A stretch of DNA of 53,309 nucleotides from Stutzerimonas stutzeri. GTDB lineage: Bacteria; Pseudomonadota; Gammaproteobacteria; Pseudomonadales; Pseudomonadaceae. The stretch covers positions 1 through 53,309 of the forward strand of contig DGLA01000011.1 in NCBI GenBank assembly GCA_002387205.1, read 5' to 3'. Position 1 is the first letter of the stretch. Each line of letters starts with the position of its first letter. The translations under genes and the position numbers were made by a program. The notes beneath the pieces were generated by a model. That model was not told the DNA's origin, ran no database searches, and worked only from the letters and a program-made list of their open reading frames with translations. Shown here piece by piece: positions 46,076-53,309 of the stretch.

Positions 46076-46696
46076 TCAACCCTTGCGCCAGACGCTTGCC
46101 AGCCAGGGCTGCTGGTCCCTCGGCAAGCCCGCAGGCCGGTAAAAGTGCTCCAGCTCGACGAATCCGACCGTCTCCATCAGTTGCCGCCAGGTCGGCCAGT
46201 CGTACCAGGTGCCGTATCGCGCTCCGCTCCAACCTTCCTGGTTGTCGCCACGGGGATTCGAGCAGAACAGGACGCCAGCAGGACGTAGGGCCGCACGCAG
46301 CCTGGCCAAGACGCTGGCAATTTCGCTGCTGGGAAGATGGAACAACACCGCGTTGGCAAAAACTCCATCAAACGCTTCAGTCGGCAGATCCAGTTCGAGG
46401 AAATTCTGGTGCAGCACCTCACATCCGGTATCGGCCCGCGCCATCTCGACGAAGGGCTCCGCACCATCGAGACCGATCGCAATGTGTCCACGAGCCTTGA
46501 ATGCCTTGAGGTCACGCCCGGGCCCGCAGCCCAAGTCCAGAATACGCAGCGGCGGCTCGCCCTGGATATGCCGCAGCAACGCATCGATGTTCTGGCTGAC
46601 GTCGTGACCCCTCGTTCCCTCGCGAAAGGCTTCTGCATTGGTGCGGTAGTCGTTCAGCGTGAGTTCGGAAATGGCGCGGTTGTTTTCGTCAGGCAT
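46076..46696 (-). CDS. Class I SAM-dependent methyltransferase
   Basis: A 206-residue protein with motif I ILDLGCGPGRDLKAF (about residues 51-65), an acidic residue closing the next strand (AIGLDGAEPFVEMAR), and FDGVFANAVLFHLP as post-motif II. The compact size and lack of extra domains fit Ubie/Tam-like small-molecule methyltransferases. The substrate cannot be read from the sequence. It is divergent from the lone receiver gene. Confidence 0.88.
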   Translation of the reverse strand: MPDENNRAISELTLNDYRTNAEAFREGTRGHDVSQNIDALLRHIQGEPPLRILDLGCGPGRDLKAFKARGHIAIGLDGAEPFVEMARADTGCEVLHQNFLELDLPTEAFDGVFANAVLFHLPSSEIASVLARLRAALRPAGVLFCSNPRGDNQEGWSGARYGTWYDWPTWRQLMETVGFVELEHFYRPAGLPRDQQPWLASVWRKG

Positions 46697-46911
46697 GGCG
46701 GGCTCCTATGATCGAGGTGGCAGCCTAGCTGCACAGCGATCCATTGCCAACGCGCAGGCATGAACACGGGAACTACGTGAATTTGGTCAATAACCAGTTG
46801 ACGGATGGATGCACATCGCTGAACTTGCTGATCAGCTCGGCCTCCAACTGCTCGCCGCGTGGATCGCTGCTTCCGCATTGCTATGTTCATGAAAAGATGA
46901 GAATCGCTCCG

Positions 46912-47289
46912 ATGAGCCAAGCACCAGAGAAAGTCGTTCTACTCGTCGAAGACGAACCTCACATCCTGTCCTTGCTGTCCGATTACCTTGCCGGTGAAGG
47001 CTACAAGGTGCTCGAAGCAGCAGACGCCGCACGGGCCTTCGAGATTCTGGCAACCAAGCCGCAGCTCGACTTGCTGGTAACCGACTTCCGCCTGCCGGGC
47101 GGCGTCTCCGGGGTAATGATTGCCGAGCCCGCGCTGAAGCTGCGCCCGGACCTGAAAGTCATCTTCATCAGCGGCTACCCGATCGAAATCCAGGAATCGG
47201 GCAGCAAGATTGCCCGCTCAGCGCCGATTCTGGCCAAACCCTTCTCCCTCGACACCCTGCGTAGCCAGATCCAGCAGCTGCTGGCCTAG
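46912..47289 (+). CDS. Single-domain response regulator
   Basis: A 125-residue receiver with no output domain: acidic pair in LLVEDEPH (E13, D14), phospho-acceptor D58 in LLVTDFRLPGG, and Lys in PILAKPFS. Such stand-alone receivers act by protein-protein contact or phosphotransfer. ATG 46912 is preferred, but ATG 46897 in the same frame is possible; neither has a strong ribosome-binding site. No kinase gene is adjacent, so it could serve a distant kinase. Confidence 0.85.
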   Translation: MSQAPEKVVLLVEDEPHILSLLSDYLAGEGYKVLEAADAARAFEILATKPQLDLLVTDFRLPGGVSGVMIAEPALKLRPDLKVIFISGYPIEIQESGSKIARSAPILAKPFSLDTLRSQIQQLLA

Positions 47290-47317
47290 CGCACTCACCT
47301 ACACGGCCCATAACGCA

Positions 47318-47346
47318 ACGAGCCCGCACTGGGCGGGCTCGTCTTT
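47318..47346 (+). terminator. Rho-independent terminator between receiver and fba genes
   Basis: ACGAGCCCGC and GCGGGCTCGT form a perfect 10-bp stem with a five-base loop, followed by CTTT on the plus strand. It closes the receiver gene and probably also serves fba from the other side. Confidence 0.8.
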
Positions 47347-47358
47347 CGATGCATCAGT

Positions 47359-48423
47359 TTAGTTGACCTTGGGGTCCAACTCGCCGCGGGCATAACGCTC
47401 GAACATGGCGTCCAGGGAGATCGGCTTGATCTTCGATGCATTTCCGGCGGTACCAAAGGCTTCGTAACGGGCGATGCAGATATCGCGCATCGCGGTTACG
47501 GTCTTCGCCAGGTATTTGCGTGGGTCGAATTCGCTGGGGTTCTTTGCCATGAATTCGCGGATGGCACCGGTGGAGGCGAGACGCAGATCTGTGTCGATGT
47601 TGACCTTACGCACACCGTACTTGATGCCCTCGACGATCTCCTCGACCGGCACGCCGTAGGTTTCCTTTATGTCGCCACCGTACTCGTTGATGATCTTCAA
47701 CCATTCCTGCGGGACCGAGGAGGAGCCGTGCATCACCAGATGGGTATCCGGAATGCGCTGGTGGATTTCCTTGATGCGCTGGATCGACAGGGTATCGCCG
47801 GTTGGCGGCTTGGTGAACTTGTAGGCACCGTGGCTGGTGCCGATGGCGATGGCCAGGGCGTCGACCTTGGTCTTGGCGACGAAGTCGGCCGCCTCTTCCG
47901 GATCGGTCAGCAGCTGGCTGTGATCCAGGGTGCCTTCGGCGCCGACACCATCTTCTTCACCGGCCATGCCGGTTTCCAGGGAGCCCAGGCAGCCGAGCTC
48001 ACCTTCAACCGAGACGCCACAGGCGTGGGCGAAGGCTACGGTCTGCTGGGTGACGCGGACGTTGTACTCGTAATCGGAGGGCGTCTTGCCGTCTTCACGC
48101 AGCGAGCCGTCCATCATGACCGAGCTGAAGCCCAGCTGGATCGAGCGTTGGCAGATGTCAGGGCTGGTGCCGTGGTCCTGGTGCATGACCACCGGGATAT
48201 GCGGGAACTCTTCCACCGCCGCGAGGATCAGGTGGCGCAGGAACGGCGCGCCAGCGTATTTGCGAGCGCCGGCCGAAGCCTGGACGATCACCGGGGAGTC
48301 GGTCTTGTCGGCCGCTTCCATGATGGCTCGCATCTGCTCGAGGTTGTTTACGTTGAAGGCCGGCACGCCGTAGCCGAATTCGGCGGCGTGGTCGAGCATC
48401 TGGCGCATGCTGATGAGTGCCAT
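47359..48423 (-). CDS. fba: Class II fructose-1,6-bisphosphate aldolase
   Basis: A 354-residue zinc-dependent aldolase interconverting fructose 1,6-bisphosphate with dihydroxyacetone phosphate and glyceraldehyde 3-phosphate. Visible are MHQDHGTSP (H81, D83, H84), GFSSVMMDGS, VEGELGCLGS, GTSHGAYKF and VMHGSSSVP, all typical of class IIB (CbbA-like) enzymes. It is the last gene of the leftward tkt-epd-pgk-fba cluster and supports gluconeogenesis in an organism that mostly uses the Entner-Doudoroff route (general knowledge of pseudomonads). Confidence 0.97.
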   Translation of the reverse strand: MALISMRQMLDHAAEFGYGVPAFNVNNLEQMRAIMEAADKTDSPVIVQASAGARKYAGAPFLRHLILAAVEEFPHIPVVMHQDHGTSPDICQRSIQLGFSSVMMDGSLREDGKTPSDYEYNVRVTQQTVAFAHACGVSVEGELGCLGSLETGMAGEEDGVGAEGTLDHSQLLTDPEEAADFVAKTKVDALAIAIGTSHGAYKFTKPPTGDTLSIQRIKEIHQRIPDTHLVMHGSSSVPQEWLKIINEYGGDIKETYGVPVEEIVEGIKYGVRKVNIDTDLRLASTGAIREFMAKNPSEFDPRKYLAKTVTAMRDICIARYEAFGTAGNASKIKPISLDAMFERYARGELDPKVN

Positions 48424-48525
48424 GTTTTCCTTTCTCCCGGTCAGGGTCGATTAATCATGTAAAGCCTGCCGCAGGGGCCGGCGCTGTTCAAGCACCGCGC
48501 GGTATGGCGCGGCATTGTAGTGGTG

Positions 48526-48543
48526 GATGGCTCAAAAGCCATC
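48526..48543 (-). other. Short hairpin upstream of fba
   Basis: GATGGCT and AGCCATC form a 7-bp stem with a four-base loop, 42 bases after the MliC-like stop codon in the leftward direction. Without a U-tract it is more likely an mRNA processing or stability element than a terminator. Confidence 0.35.
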
Positions 48544-48584
48544 AGGACCGGCGAAAACGCCGTAGTACAGGGATCCGCCCGCCT

Positions 48585-48920
48585 TTAGATATTGATCAGT
48601 GACGCGCTGCAGCCGTGAGCCAGCAGTTTGTCATCGGCCAGACGATAGACCAGCGCACCCGTCCCCTTGTCGTGGAAGGCCACAACGCCATCGCTATAGA
48701 AAGCACCACGGGTCACGGGTTCCTTGCGCAACCTGTGAACCTCCTCACCGTTGCCGATTTTCAGCTCCACCGTCTGGCGGCTTTCATCGGCATAGCGCCA
48801 GGCTATGTTCTGCTGCCCCTGGCACTTCCAGCGAACAAAGGGTGCGTCCGGACCGGATTGCCAGTGACCGCAACCAGTCAGCAGGACCAGGATGGCAATC
48901 GGGATAGACAGGCCTTTCAT
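48585..48920 (-). CDS. MliC-family C-type lysozyme inhibitor-like lipoprotein
   Basis: A 111-residue protein with a lipoprotein signal (lipobox LTGC near residue 17) and a small beta-rich domain: VRWKCQGQQNIAWRYAD, VELKIGNGEEVHRL, GAFYSDGVVAFHDKG and a second Cys near the end. The spacing fits the MliC/PliC fold, whose members inhibit c-type lysozyme at the cell envelope. It lies between the pgk and fba genes. The family call is by pattern, not by search. Confidence 0.75.
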   Translation of the reverse strand: MKGLSIPIAILVLLTGCGHWQSGPDAPFVRWKCQGQQNIAWRYADESRQTVELKIGNGEEVHRLRKEPVTRGAFYSDGVVAFHDKGTGALVYRLADDKLLAHGCSASLINI

Positions 48921-48947
48921 CGATTCTCCAGGGCTGGTTCGGCTGCT

Positions 48948-49142
48948 TCAGGGGCAGTCCTGAACGTCGGCGGCAGTACCCGCAGTGGGATCACCCGTGC
49001 TTTGCATTTCGATGCGCTGATCGTTCTGCGCGGTCGGGCTTTGTACCGGTGGCGGGTCGATCACTTCACAGAGCGAGTCCGGCGAACCTCCGGCGCAACC
49101 GGCCAGGCCAAGACAGCAAACAGCTATTGCGGCGTAACGCAT
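48948..49142 (-). CDS. Small hypothetical lipoprotein
   Basis: A 64-residue protein starting MRYAAIAVCCLGLAGCAGG, a lipoprotein signal with lipobox LAGC, followed by a short polar tail rich in Pro, Gln and Thr. A GGAG site precedes the ATG at 49142; the longer in-frame start would bury the signal. No domain is recognised. It sits 27 bp upstream of the MliC-like gene in the same direction, so the two envelope lipoproteins are probably expressed together. Confidence 0.72.
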   Translation of the reverse strand: MRYAAIAVCCLGLAGCAGGSPDSLCEVIDPPPVQSPTAQNDQRIEMQSTGDPTAGTAADVQDCP

Positions 49143-49241
49143 GGTGAGTCTCCATTCCTCGTCTGGACAGAACAGAGACAGCAACCAGTCGCAGGGGTTG
49201 CCTTTGCCGTTGTGCTTGTAACGACAAAAGGCCACCAGTTG

Positions 49242-50402
49242 TTAGCCGGCGCGCTGCTCCAGCACTTCAACTGCCGGAAGCACCTTGCCTTCGACGAACT
49301 CGAGGAAGGCGCCACCGCCAGTGGAGATGTAGGAGATTTGCTCAGCGACGCCATACTTGTCGATAGCGGCCAGGGTGTCACCGCCACCGGCGATGGAGAA
49401 CGCAGGGCTTTCAGCAATCGCCTGCGCCAGAACCTTGGTGCCGTTACCGAACTGATCGAACTCGAACACACCGACCGGGCCGTTCCACAGGATGGTTTTC
49501 GACGACTTCAGCAGTTCGGCGAAGTTGGCTGCGGTCTGCGGGCCGATGTCCAGGATCATGTCATCTTCGGCCACGTCAGCGACCGCCTTGACCGTGGCTT
49601 CGGCGTCTTCGGCAAAGGCTTTGGCGACCACCACGTCGACCGGCAGCGGCACGCTGACTTTGGCGGCGATGGCTTTGGCGGTGTCGACCAGATCGGCTTC
49701 GTACAGGGATTTACCCACCGGATAGCCGGCAGCAGCCAGGAATGTGTTGGCGATACCGCCGCCGACGATCAGCTGGTTACAGACCTGGCTCAGGCTGTTG
49801 AGGACGTCCAGCTTGGTCGACACCTTGGAGCCGGCAACGATGGCGGCCATTGGCTGCGCCGGGCTCTTCAGTGCTTTGCCCAGCGCATCCAGCTCGGCTG
49901 CGAGCAGCGGGCCGGCACAGGCCACCTTGGCGAATTTGGCCACGCCGTGGGTCGAGCCCTGGGCGCGGTGGGCGGTGCCGAAGGCGTCCATCACAAAGAC
50001 ATCGCACAGTGCTGCGTATTTCTGCGCCAGTTCGTCAGTGTTCTTCTTTTCACCCTTGTTGAAGCGCACGTTTTCCAGCAGCACCAGTTCACCGGGCTGT
50101 ACCTGAACGCCGTCGAGATAATCCTTGATCAGCGGTACTTCACGGTTCAGCGCCTTGCTCAGGTAGTCGGCGACCGGCTTGAGGCTGTCTTCCTCGCTGT
50201 AGACGCCCTCTTCCGGACGGCCCAGGTGCGAGCAGACCAGTACCGCCGCGCCCTTTTCCAGCGCCAGTTTGATGGTCGGCAGCGAGGCCAGAATGCGCGC
50301 GTCGCTTTTCACCGCACCATCCTTCACCGGGACGTTGAGATCCTCGCGGATCAACACGCGCTTACCCTGGAGGTCGAGGTCGGTCATCTTCAAAACGGTC
50401 AT
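49242..50402 (-). CDS. pgk: Phosphoglycerate kinase
   Basis: A 386-residue kinase transferring phosphate between 1,3-bisphosphoglycerate and ADP. N-terminal VLIREDLNVPVKDG, middle LLENVRFNKGEKKN and the C-terminal ATP-site motif ISTGGGAFLEFVEGK are all present. The ATG at 50402 follows an AAGGAAG site. It is 47 bp downstream of epd in the leftward cluster. Confidence 0.97.
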   Translation of the reverse strand: MTVLKMTDLDLQGKRVLIREDLNVPVKDGAVKSDARILASLPTIKLALEKGAAVLVCSHLGRPEEGVYSEEDSLKPVADYLSKALNREVPLIKDYLDGVQVQPGELVLLENVRFNKGEKKNTDELAQKYAALCDVFVMDAFGTAHRAQGSTHGVAKFAKVACAGPLLAAELDALGKALKSPAQPMAAIVAGSKVSTKLDVLNSLSQVCNQLIVGGGIANTFLAAAGYPVGKSLYEADLVDTAKAIAAKVSVPLPVDVVVAKAFAEDAEATVKAVADVAEDDMILDIGPQTAANFAELLKSSKTILWNGPVGVFEFDQFGNGTKVLAQAIAESPAFSIAGGGDTLAAIDKYGVAEQISYISTGGGAFLEFVEGKVLPAVEVLEQRAG

Positions 50403-50449
50403 GTGATCTTCCTTAAGTTCAAAACGGCGATGTTGGCAGCGGCGGCCCG

Positions 50450-51502
50450 CTAGGCGCGGTGGGCAACGCGCAGGTAGTGATCGGCCACGTCGAGCATGCG
50501 GTTGGCAAATCCCCACTCGTTGTCGAACCAGGCCAGCAGGTTCACCAGTCGAGGACCGGAGGCACGCGTCAGGCTGCCATCGACAATTGCCGAATGCGGG
50601 TCGTGGTTGAAATCACAACTGGCATGGGGCAACTCGGTGTAGGCAAGCAGCCCTTTCAACGGGCCGGTTTGCGCAGCTTCCCGCAGGATCCGGTTGATCG
50701 TCTGGGCATCGGTATCGCGGGACGTCTGCAAGGTGATATCCAGACAGGACACGTTCACCGTCGGTACCCGCACCGCTTTGGCCTGAATCCGCCCCGAGAG
50801 TTCCGGGAGCAGGCGCTCGATGCCTTTCGCCAGGCCCGTTGAGACCGGGATGACCGACTGGAACGCCGAACGGGTGCGGCGCAGATCGTCGTGGTGGTAG
50901 GCGTCGATGACCGGCTGATCGTTCATCGCCGAGTGAATGGTGGTGATCGACACATAGTTGAGCCCCACCGCATCGTTGAGAAGCTTGAGCAAGGGCACGC
51001 CGCAGTTGGTGGTGCAGGATGCGTTGGATACCAGCCGCTCGGCGCCGGTCAGGCACTCCTGATTGACACCCATCACCACCGTCGCATCGATATCCGCACC
51101 GCTGGTCATCGGCTGCGAAAACAGCACGCGCGGTGCCCCTGCGTCGATGAACCGCAGGGCTTCGCTGCGGGTGTTATAGGCGCCTGAACACTCCAGGACG
51201 AGATCCACCCCCAATCCGCGCCAGTCGACCGCTTCCGGCGTCGAGTGGCGAAGCACCTTCACGCAGTGACCGTTTATATGCAGGCAGTCGCCCTCGACCG
51301 CCACGTCACCCGGGAAGCGGCCGTGGGTGGAGTCGAAACGGGTGAGGTATTCGAGACCCGCCATATCGGCCAGGTCATTGAGCGCGACGATTTCGAAGTC
51401 GAACGCAGCGTTGCGCTCGTAGAAGGCACGCAATACGCAACGGCCGATACGGCCGTAGCCGTTGAGGGCGATGCGGTAGGGACGCGGACGGGGTTGGGGC
51501 AT
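50450..51502 (-). CDS. epd: D-erythrose-4-phosphate dehydrogenase
   Basis: A 350-residue GAPDH-like enzyme with NAD motif IALNGYGRIGR, catalytic Cys in SNASCTTNC (about residue 160) and partner His in ITTIHSAMNDQP. The cluster position between tkt and pgk, together with the YHHDDLRRTR segment, fits E4P dehydrogenase, which makes 4-phosphoerythronate for pyridoxal phosphate synthesis, rather than glycolytic GAPDH. The ATG at 51502 is chosen over an upstream TTG. Transketolase supplies erythrose 4-phosphate, a sensible link to the gene upstream. Confidence 0.9.
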   Translation of the reverse strand: MPQPRPRPYRIALNGYGRIGRCVLRAFYERNAAFDFEIVALNDLADMAGLEYLTRFDSTHGRFPGDVAVEGDCLHINGHCVKVLRHSTPEAVDWRGLGVDLVLECSGAYNTRSEALRFIDAGAPRVLFSQPMTSGADIDATVVMGVNQECLTGAERLVSNASCTTNCGVPLLKLLNDAVGLNYVSITTIHSAMNDQPVIDAYHHDDLRRTRSAFQSVIPVSTGLAKGIERLLPELSGRIQAKAVRVPTVNVSCLDITLQTSRDTDAQTINRILREAAQTGPLKGLLAYTELPHASCDFNHDPHSAIVDGSLTRASGPRLVNLLAWFDNEWGFANRMLDVADHYLRVAHRA

Positions 51503-51527
51503 GGATTCGGCCTGTTGCAAGCCGCTC

Positions 51528-51609
51528 GAAGGCTGAAGGCTGAAGGCTTGACGAAAAAGCAGCTCGATGCCGTCTGTCGTTCAGCCTCCAGCCTCCAGCC
51601 TCCAGCGCC
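51528..51609. repeat. Period-7 inverted repeat element B between tkt and epd
   Basis: Left arm: three GAAGGCT units (51528-51548). Right arm: three exact CAGCCTC units (51582-51602) followed by CAGCGCC. The arms are partly complementary around a 33-base middle. The architecture matches element A at 36691-36768, though the heptamer differs. It starts directly after the transketolase stop and could form a hairpin that separates tkt and epd expression. Confidence 0.72.
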
Positions 51610-51612
51610 TTG

Positions 51613-53309
51613 TTAGTCTTCGAGAAGCTCTTCGGCAACCGCAAGAATATTGTCGACCGTAAAGCCGAACTCCTCGAACAGCTGACCCGCCGGGGCCGAC
51701 TCGCCGTAGGTGGTCATGCCGATGATGCGACCGTCGAGGCCGACGTACTTGTACCAGTAGTCTGCATGCGCGGCCTCGATGGCGATGCGTGCTCCGACTT
51801 CGACCGGCAGTACCTGCTGCTTCCAGGACGCATCCTGGGCATCGAAGACGCTGGTGCACGGCATCGAGACGACACGCACATTGCGGCCCTGTTCAGTCAG
51901 CTTGTCATAGGCCTGGACGGCCAGGCCAACTTCCGAACCGGTGGCGATGAGGATCAGCTCGGGCTCGCCAACGCAGTTCTTGAGGATGTAACCACCCTTG
52001 GAGATGGACGCTTCGGTTTCGTTGTCGCGGATGTGATAAGGCAGATTCTGGCGCGAGAAGATCAGCGCGCTCGGGCCGTCCTTGCGCTCGACCGCGTGCT
52101 TCCAGGCCACGGCAGATTCGACCGTGTCGGCCGGACGCCAGGTGTCCAGGTTCGGCGTGGTGCGCAGGCTGGTCAGCTGTTCAATCGGCTGGTGGGTCGG
52201 GCCGTCTTCACCGAGACCGATGGAGTCGTGGGTAAAGACGTAGATGACCCGCTGTTTCATCAGTGCCGACATGCGCACCGCATTGCGGGCGTATTCCATG
52301 AACATGAGGAAGGTCGCGCCGTAGGGAATCAGGCCGCCATGCAGGGCCACGCCGTTCATGATCGCGGCCATGCCGAATTCACGCACGCCGTAGTACATGT
52401 AGTTACCCGAGGCATCCTCGGCGACCACCGGCTTGCAGCCCTTCCACAGGGTCAGGTTGGAGCCGGCCAGGTCCGCCGAGCCGCCCAGCAGTTCCGGCAG
52501 CAGCGGGCCGAAGGCATTCAGGCAGTTCTGGCTGGCCTTGCGGCTGGCAATGGTTTCGCCCTTGGTGGCCACTTCGCGAATGAACGCCGAAGCCTTCTCG
52601 GCGAAGTCGGCGGGCAGTTCACCGGCCATACGGCGTTTGAACTCGGACGCCAGGCCCGGGAACTCGGCTTCATAGGCGGCGAAGCGCTTGTTCCACTCGT
52701 TCTCCGCGTCGGCGCCCTTCTGCTTGGCGTCCCACTCGGCGTAGATATCGGCTGGGATCTCGAACGGGCCATGCGTCCACCCCAGCGCCTCACGGGTCAG
52801 GGCGATCTCGGCGTCACCCAGCGCGGCACCGTGGGACTCTTCCTTGCCCTGCTTGTTCGGCGATCCAAAGCCGATGATGGTCTTGCAGCAGATCAAGGTC
52901 GGGCGGTCGCTCTTGTGCGCGGTCTCCAGGGCGATCTTGATCTCTTCGGCATCATGGCCGTTGACGTTGCGGATCACCTGCCAGCCGTAGGCTTCGAAAC
53001 GGCGCGGGGTGTCGTCGGTGAACCAGCCATGGACTTCGCCGTCGATGGAGATGCCGTTGTCGTCGTAGAAGGCGATCAGCTTGTTCAGCGACAGGGTGCC
53101 GGCCAGGGAACAGACTTCGTGGGAAATCCCTTCCATCAGGCAGCCATCGCCCATGAATACATAGGTATGGTGATCGACGACCTTGTGCCCGTCGCGGTTG
53201 AACTGCGCCGCCATGACCTTTTCCGCCAGGGCGAAGCCCACGGCATTGGCCAGGCCCTGGCCCAGCGGGCCGGTAGTGGTCTCGACGCCGGCGGTGTAGC
53301 CGAACTCCG
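51613..53309 (-). CDS. tkt: Transketolase (N-terminus outside window)
   Basis: The frame is open to the right edge, and the 565 residues seen cover most of transketolase. ThDP-domain motifs TTTGPLGQGLANAVG and the GDGCLMEG...DDNG stretch are at the visible start, the pyrimidine domain has THDSIGLGEDGPTHQPIEQL, and the C-terminal domain ends ESAPAGQLFEEFGFTV. It moves two-carbon units in the pentose phosphate pathway. Roughly 100 N-terminal residues are missing beyond the edge. It heads the tkt-epd-pgk-fba cluster. Confidence 0.97.
   Translation of the reverse strand, partial: EFGYTAGVETTTGPLGQGLANAVGFALAEKVMAAQFNRDGHKVVDHHTYVFMGDGCLMEGISHEVCSLAGTLSLNKLIAFYDDNGISIDGEVHGWFTDDTPRRFEAYGWQVIRNVNGHDAEEIKIALETAHKSDRPTLICCKTIIGFGSPNKQGKEESHGAALGDAEIALTREALGWTHGPFEIPADIYAEWDAKQKGADAENEWNKRFAAYEAEFPGLASEFKRRMAGELPADFAEKASAFIREVATKGETIASRKASQNCLNAFGPLLPELLGGSADLAGSNLTLWKGCKPVVAEDASGNYMYYGVREFGMAAIMNGVALHGGLIPYGATFLMFMEYARNAVRMSALMKQRVIYVFTHDSIGLGEDGPTHQPIEQLTSLRTTPNLDTWRPADTVESAVAWKHAVERKDGPSALIFSRQNLPYHIRDNETEASISKGGYILKNCVGEPELILIATGSEVGLAVQAYDKLTEQGRNVRVVSMPCTSVFDAQDASWKQQVLPVEVGARIAIEAAHADYWYKYVGLDGRIIGMTTYGESAPAGQLFEEFGFTVDNILAVAEELLED

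Noticed and set aside
48615..50453. 612-codon rightward frame across the MliC-like, lipoprotein and pgk genes
   Set aside because: It runs through three well-supported leftward genes and their intergenic spaces; no motif or start signal supports it.

Overview
The window is a GC-rich chromosomal segment of a gammaproteobacterium of the Pseudomonas/Stutzerimonas (P. stutzeri-like) group. The evidence is protein-level: a DUF3509 protein (a family I know from pseudomonads), a pseudomonad-type DbpA, malate synthase G, a VC_2705-type symporter paired with a DUF4212 subunit, and the tkt-epd-pgk-fba gene order. Coding density is high. I see no rRNA, tRNA, CRISPR array, insertion sequence or prophage.

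Layout, left to right. (1) 1-7743: the end of an NCS1 transporter of the CytX type that has lost its normal N-terminus, then a GntR/UTRA regulator divergent from a six-gene unit: a binding-protein-dependent ABC importer, an alkaline-phosphatase-superfamily hydrolase and a HAD-IB phosphatase. Two TGGnCTAGnCCA-like palindromes sit before the two divergent genes. (2) 7759-13881: a leftward signalling operon of a 1168-residue triple-receiver hybrid kinase, CheR, a receiver-less CheB and a receiver-kinase. (3) 14098-22374: envelope and stress genes (Pmp3-like peptide, metallo-beta-lactamase-fold protein, NfeD protease with a slipin and a LEA-type lipoprotein, SDR plus trehalase, RarD, double-ACT regulator). 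(4) 22653-24833: glcB with an RccR-like inverted repeat in its leader. (5) 24895-28290: a unit with a sigma-28-like promoter, holding a frameshifted chemoreceptor, a porin and a very small PstS-like periplasmic protein, closed by a strong terminator.

(6) 28429-33951: a cNMP/CBS/DUF294 protein with a DEDDh exonuclease, convergent on the DUF4212/sodium-solute symporter pair typical of acetate-type carboxylate uptake. A 684-bp gene-free stretch upstream of the symporter pair holds two palindromes. (7) 34636-42445: aspartic-protease-like protein, DbpA, PhoX-like Tat protein, YccS/FUSC transporter, BaiN-type flavoprotein and two small lipoproteins. (8) 42579-47289: a globin-coupled GGDEF-EAL protein with an ANR-like box upstream, a hemerythrin, DUF3509, a methyltransferase and a lone receiver. 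(9) 47359-53309: central carbon genes fba, pgk, epd and tkt (tkt cut by the window edge), with an MliC-type lysozyme inhibitor and a small lipoprotein between pgk and fba.

The items most worth following up are the FliA-type chemoreceptor-porin-mini-binding-protein unit with its one-base frameshift, the importer with two apparently cytoplasmic phosphatases and its paired operators, the split CheB/CheR kinase operon, and two period-7 inverted repeat elements (36691-36768 and 51528-51609). All functional assignments come from reading motifs by eye; no database search was run.
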